NCBI GenBank assembly: GCA_016717105.1
Contig: JADKGF010000031.1
Location: 1 to 36,268 of the forward strand
Direction: 5' to 3'
DNA length: 36,268 nt
Source of the DNA: Saprospiraceae bacterium
Lineage (GTDB): Bacteria > Bacteroidota > Bacteroidia > Chitinophagales > Saprospiraceae
In this document: positions 31,501-36,268 of the stretch, one piece after another
How positions within the stretch are numbered: the first letter of the stretch is position 1
How the letters are laid out: every line of letters begins with the position of its first letter
Made by a program: the position numbers and the translations under genes
The notes under the pieces: generated by a model
Told to the model about the DNA's origin: nothing
The model's database searches: none
What the model saw: only the letters and a program-made list of their open reading frames with translations

Positions 31501-32287
31501 TACTTAATCCGCCGCCCCACTCCCCGAGCCAAAAAGTGCCATTGTGATCTTTTAATAATTCCAGTGGATCGATTATGGGCTGATCAGTGATGCGAGTCCT
31601 TTTAAACGTTTTTGTATCTAAATGAAACAACCCATTCCACCCCAACATATACATGCTACTGTCATAGGTCATATATTGTAGAGAGCCGATAATAGCATTC
31701 CCGATTCCTGGTCTATTTCGACCATCATTGGTGGTATCTATAGGGGCAACTACAAATTTGTCTAGCACTGGGTCGAAATATCGTACTTCATCAAAAGTAT
31801 TAGAACTATTAAAAACTTTACCGTATTTATCTAAAAGCAGCTTGGATTGACTTGCATTTTTTAAAGTATTATTAGTGCCATCTCCGCTCATGAAGTTTCT
31901 AAATTTGCCACTATTGACATCGAGTCTGCTTACACCCTGCGAATGAGAAACCCAAATATACCCAGAAGTATCCTCAAGAACATAATTGCAGAAATTAGTG
32001 GGTAACGTGTTGGGGTCGTCGGGGTCATGTTTGAAAAGCACAAATTTCTGACCATCATAGCGATAAAGACCAGAAACAGAAGTGATCCAAGTGAATCCTT
32101 TACGGTCTTTTACAAAATAATTGCAATGTTGATTTTTCAATGACTTGCTATTCTGAATCCTAGTAAACATAAATTTTGGAAAATCCTGAGACCAACTATG
32201 ATTGAACATAGCAATAATAAAGCATAATATAATGATAAATGGCTTGATCCTTATGAAATTTGAAGAAATAAATAACAATGCAATCAT
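28595..32287 (-). CDS. Reg_prop/Y_Y_Y-GAF-LytS hybrid sensor histidine kinase
   Basis: This 1230-residue sensor has a signal segment (about 1-33, ending HSWSQ) and a periplasmic two-component propeller (Reg_prop repeats, about 35-700; for example DRKGFTWITSVSGLYRYDG, DTSGYIWVSHSQGVSRLD, DKDNNVWFTSSSALYMLD). A Y_Y_Y domain (about 720-790) is followed by one membrane segment (about 801-819). In the cytoplasm a GAF domain (about 850-990; IGVIDCEHPEVNHF) precedes a LytS-type histidine kinase with H1032 in MNPHFIFNSL and an ATPase domain (VENAILHGI, DNGIGR). The GAF insert is unusual in propeller/LytS kinases. The ligand is probably periplasmic; many such sensors bind polysaccharide fragments, but no polysaccharide genes are adjacent. 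Confidence 0.93.
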   Translation of the reverse strand: MIALLFISSNFIRIKPFIIILCFIIAMFNHSWSQDFPKFMFTRIQNSKSLKNQHCNYFVKDRKGFTWITSVSGLYRYDGQKFVLFKHDPDDPNTLPTNFCNYVLEDTSGYIWVSHSQGVSRLDVNSGKFRNFMSGDGTNNTLKNASQSKLLLDKYGKVFNSSNTFDEVRYFDPVLDKFVVAPIDTTNDGRNRPGIGNAIIGSLQYMTYDSSMYMLGWNGLFHLDTKTFKRTRITDQPIIDPLELLKDHNGTFWLGEWGGGLSIVGPHSKRNIFKDRRIYQMKEYKDKSGKYWIVMGELQYGRLIILDRVTEKYVERFIELENEVTPVITPAVIAVDNEGRLTLNSSAVGVIVDNPLRGCFTNTYTYTKGKPADLFYDHLVRSGATTSNGLMIGLLNKGICILNKNFQIVKRIDSYSYKNRTYELEVKNFLQIGPDKYILSGWSGIAIMDHGVITPLRYIPKKLYNLDEDSRYRDFVHKSGNEYWVRTIEGKIKVFDIALNKFTKPYTHTDHTKKIPLDGIKNLIADRQGEMWANSATSIYKYDKSTDSFIALPIKNSKFSKDMYYFQFDHDQNLFITGAIGLLKYNLKTKKESFYSEVDGIHSGLTQKVVVDKDNNVWFTSSSALYMLDQKNNTIKSYATDEGLPLNLFEYNGIFMLDNDNHLIMGNTGVVTRVDIEQLALLKTNKPKVAITQVKGSDSTAVISLDQNSIKHVNLTFKNFPVDIHFSIIDYSSNGERRYYYRYKGTSDTTWIECNEGIIPINTIEPGDFTVEVRGKVNTIYSDVDVLTFTIVGEWNQTKSFKYGIAFGIVSLLSLLIRWRFNTAKEKQIQKTEIQRLAAEQYKNQYELSLISQYFSNSLKEINKPDEVLWDVVRNLISKLNYKDCMFYLWNEDHTKLIQKAGYGLKGAIDVINKPVFDVVLGQGVVGFVAETKQSVLIPDTRLDARYRVDDMVRLSEICVPILQDNQLIGVIDCEHPEVNHFTQNDLQILQAIANNISTKLTEIENKKELATTIENLKGAQLDALRSQMNPHFIFNSLNSIENFILKNEKIIASEYLGKFSKLIRNILDNSKSEQIPLTKEIETLELYIELERLRTGNSFDVHYNIPMEIIDDNITIPPMLMQPHVENAILHGIRYLEDKKGLITITMLINHDDCLEYTLQDNGIGRLKSKEQKTYSNYEHKSYGIDITQNRIDLHNQKHKTNITFSTLDLYDSNNKSLGTKVNILIPLI

Positions 32288-32318
32288 AAAATTATAACTA
32301 TTTTCAATAATGTTGTCA

Positions 32319-32326
32319 CAAACTTA
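32319..32326 (-). promoter_or_regulatory. Putative -7 element of the sensor-regulator operon
   Basis: Minus-strand TAAGTTTG matches TAnnTTTG, 32 nt before the ATG at 32287; a TTG lies 15 nt further upstream (32344-32342). It supports the first ATG as the start. Confidence 0.45.
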
Positions 32327-32434
32327 GAGAATGATTGATTTCAATTATAATTTGGCGCAATCATACCCAAAAATTAAAATGTAATCACCGCTTGAGCTTT
32401 TCACAAACTACAAAATACAAAAAGCTACCTGAAA

Positions 32435-32462
32435 TTGATAAAAACTTGATTTGTTAATTTTG
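32435..32462 (+). promoter_or_regulatory. Putative promoter facing right
   Basis: TTG (32435-32437), 17 nt, TAATTTTG (32455-32462). It points towards the tail-fibre-like gene, but a homopolymer artefact lies in between, so the true distance is uncertain. Otherwise 32288-32615 holds no credible gene; an ATG at 32571 opens only a 12-codon frame. Confidence 0.45.
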
Positions 32463-32615
32463 TAACATAAACTATTACCAAAATCTAATCCATCGTTACC
32501 AAAATATAAACACGGAAAAAAAACTCAATCATTCGATTCAATTTTACCCATAATTTAAATGAATTCAACATGAAACAATTTATGTCCATTTCTGGCAGCC
32601 ATTTATAAACGATTT

Positions 32616-34232
<1,617 letters not shown>

Positions 34233-34236
<4 letters not shown>

Positions 34237-36268
34237 AAAAAGTATTTGCCATCATTTTAATAATGTCTTTACCTTTAATTGCAAAAAGCCAATTAACTGT
34301 ATCACCAGAATTAGAGTTAAAGATAAAGGACAAAAGAAATTTTTCAAGAAATAATGAATCTAGTTAACAAAGCATTACAACGATTTAAATTTTAAAGAAA
34401 ATAAAAAATTCTATTCAGAATACAAAAAGTGGAATAGATGGGCATGGTGGGCTTCTCGCCATCAAAATGCAAGAGGTGAAGTCGATTTTTCTACCACTAT
34501 TAATATGGACGAAGCATTAAATAGAACATATGAAAGCTCACAAAATTTTAATTCAAATACAGGTAATTGGACAAGCATAGGACCACGCTCAATGTCATGG
34601 CATGGAAGCCCTGGGTCAAAAGGAATTGGGAGAATTGGCGAGAGTTAGCTCCACCCCACAAATCCTAACATTATCCTTGCAGCAAGTCCTGCAGGTGGCT
34701 TGTGGCGGACTGATGATGGTGGCGACTATTGGTATTCTATATCAAGTAATCTTCCTAATTGCGGTATTGGCGGTGTAGTTTTTGACAATCAAGATCCGAG
34801 CGGAAATACTATTTATATTTTAACAGGCGAACATCATGGAGGGAATTACTTTATTTCAAATTTTGGATTTAGAAGTTATGGAGTGTTAAAAACAACTAAT
34901 GGAGGAGCAATTTGGAAGCAATTAGGTAACTCAGGGATAGTTATGTCAAATGCCACAAGTAGTTTCAAATTAATTCAATTAACGGGTAGTCCCAATATTT
35001 TATTAGCAGTTACAAATATAGGAATATGTAGAAGTAATAATGGTGGCCTAACTTGGACTTACGTTGTGAATTCATCTTTTCTGGAGAGATATTACCCAAC
35101 ATCCTACCCAAAGTAATATTGTTTATGCATGCTATTTAAATGATGTGATAAAATCGAGTAACTCAGGTGAAACATTTTTAGAATCGGTTTCAATACCATC
35201 ATTTTCAGGAACACAAAATAGCCTATTAGCTACCACTCCGTCAAATCCAGATGAGGTATATTTTGCTGTTTGCGGCTCTACGAATAGAATTTATAAATCA
35301 ACCAATAAAGGTACTGATTTTTCACTGATCAACAGTACAGACTTAGTGGGAGGCCAATATTGGTATAATTTTGCTCTTGCCGTTAATCCAAATAATAATA
35401 ATTTCATTGCAGTCGGTGGCCTCAATATCTCAATTTCGACAAACAATGGAACAGATTTCACAACTACGACAAGTGGTAATGTTGGTTTGCCAGCTCCTGC
35501 TAGTATGTTCATTCAGGTATTATTCGTATTTACTCACACATCCTATCAATAACCCTGATTTATACAGCAAGTGAGAGGTTATATCAGTTTCCCGGCCGAC
35601 AATGGTGTTACTTGGGTAGGTACATTGAATGGGTTGGCAACGCCGGCTTGTTATCAAATGGATGGATGGGGAAGGTGACCCGAATAGATACATAGGAGGT
35701 ACTCAAGACAATGGAACACACACGACAACAAATGGCAGCGACATGTACTACAGTGGATCTGGGGATGGGTATTCTGTAAGTTTTGCAACTTCAAATGTTT
35801 TTTATCAAGTAGAAAATACAAATATTTTCAAATATACAATTAATACTGCCACCAGGAGTTTTATAGGAAATGGAATTCCAGCTGTAAATAGAAAATTTTT
35901 TCCAAATATCCAAGTCCATCCTACAAATTCAAATATATTATATGTCGCATATGATAGTACAACTTGGAAAAGCATAGACGCAGGATCTACTTGGACTTCA
36001 ATTAGTAGCACTTTTGGAGTGGATGGTAGTAAGGGTCAATTTGTAAGAGGTGGCTTAGCGGTCTCATCAAATGCACCTGATAAAGTACTATTGGCATCGT
36101 GGAATACAATAAGGCAATCTAATGATCAAGGCACAAATTGGACTACAATATCTGGTACTACAGGCTGGCCTGCAAATTTAGGCTTTATCACTGATATATC
36201 AATGAATCAAGCAAATGCCAATGAAATTTGGGTTACAGCATCATCAACAGATTCAATCGCCGCTCGTG
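34233..36268 (+). pseudogene. Secreted Asp-box beta-propeller (sortilin/VPS10-like) protein, frameshifted, 3' end outside window
   Basis: ATG 34233 opens with a signal peptide (MKKVFAIILIMSLPLIAKSQ). The protein then continues across all three frames: a conserved N-terminal region (KKWNRWAWWASRHQNARG, NWTSIGPRSMSW), then many Asp-box (BNR) repeats such as TDDGGDYW, TNGGAIWK, SNNGGLTW, STNKGTDF, DAGSTW and DQGTNW. Breaks are near 34340-34344 (T5), 34367-34373, 34638-34651 (a compensated insertion and deletion), 35077-35080 (T4), 35505-35600 (several) and 35668-35671 (G4). Mostly these are one-base indels in short runs. From 35671 the frame is open to the window end. Homologues often end in a T9SS domain, which would lie outside. 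Sequencing errors are the likelier explanation. Confidence 0.8.

Overview
The window is AT-rich DNA from a member of the Bacteroidota, probably a Saprospiraceae- or Chitinophagaceae-like bacterium. The phylum call rests on several independent signs: type IX secretion C-terminal domains, LytTR/LytS two-component proteins with a Reg_prop sensor, families largely confined to the phylum (DUF4230, the 'VGIGTTNPxxKLSVNG' tail-fibre-like repeats, Asp-box propellers), A-rich leaders with few Shine-Dalgarno sequences, and promoters that repeatedly fit the Bacteroidota pattern TTTG-N(~19)-TAnnTTTG. The family or genus cannot be fixed from the sequence alone.

Layout, left to right. (1) 1-6.7 kb: the tail of a Trp/His-rich protein, a secreted peptidoglycan amidase, an RhlE helicase with a structured leader, 4-hydroxyproline epimerase, and a PhnA/SET/EamA operon. 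(2) 6.8-10.7 kb: gcvT (with an in-frame stop near its end), tRNA-Val and thrBC. (3) 10.8-13.9 kb: a sulfur operon (SQR-like flavoprotein, TusE/DsrC, DsrE-family) convergent with an OxyR. (4) 14.0-19.0 kb: a non-coding stretch with an orphan terminator and a perfect inverted repeat, a small secreted protein, then a tryptophan/kynurenine catabolic group (2-aminomuconate semialdehyde dehydrogenase, tryptophan 2,3-dioxygenase, 2-aminomuconate deaminase) with a divergent SDR. (5) 19.1-23.6 kb: a nucleoside-transporter operon with three unknown membrane proteins, divergent from a second SQR that has an FNR/Crp-like palindrome upstream. (6) 23.7-27.5 kb: a lipoprotein, a frameshifted DUF4230 gene, a DUF3108 protein and a flippase-like protein. 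(7) 27.8-32.3 kb: a LytTR response regulator and a large propeller/GAF/LytS sensor kinase. (8) 32.6-36.3 kb: a homopolymer block that looks like an assembly artefact, then two co-oriented secreted surface proteins; the second is broken by many small indels and runs off the window.

How the genes work together. The two SQR-type enzymes plus TusE and the DsrE-family protein suggest handling of sulfide or persulfide sulfur, next to a peroxide-type sensor. The kynurenine genes would act at the first and the last steps of tryptophan breakdown, so the middle enzymes must lie elsewhere. The sensor kinase and LytTR regulator form a self-contained pair. I see no CRISPR array, insertion sequence, prophage or classical defence island. 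Sequence quality falls towards the right end, which limits interpretation there.
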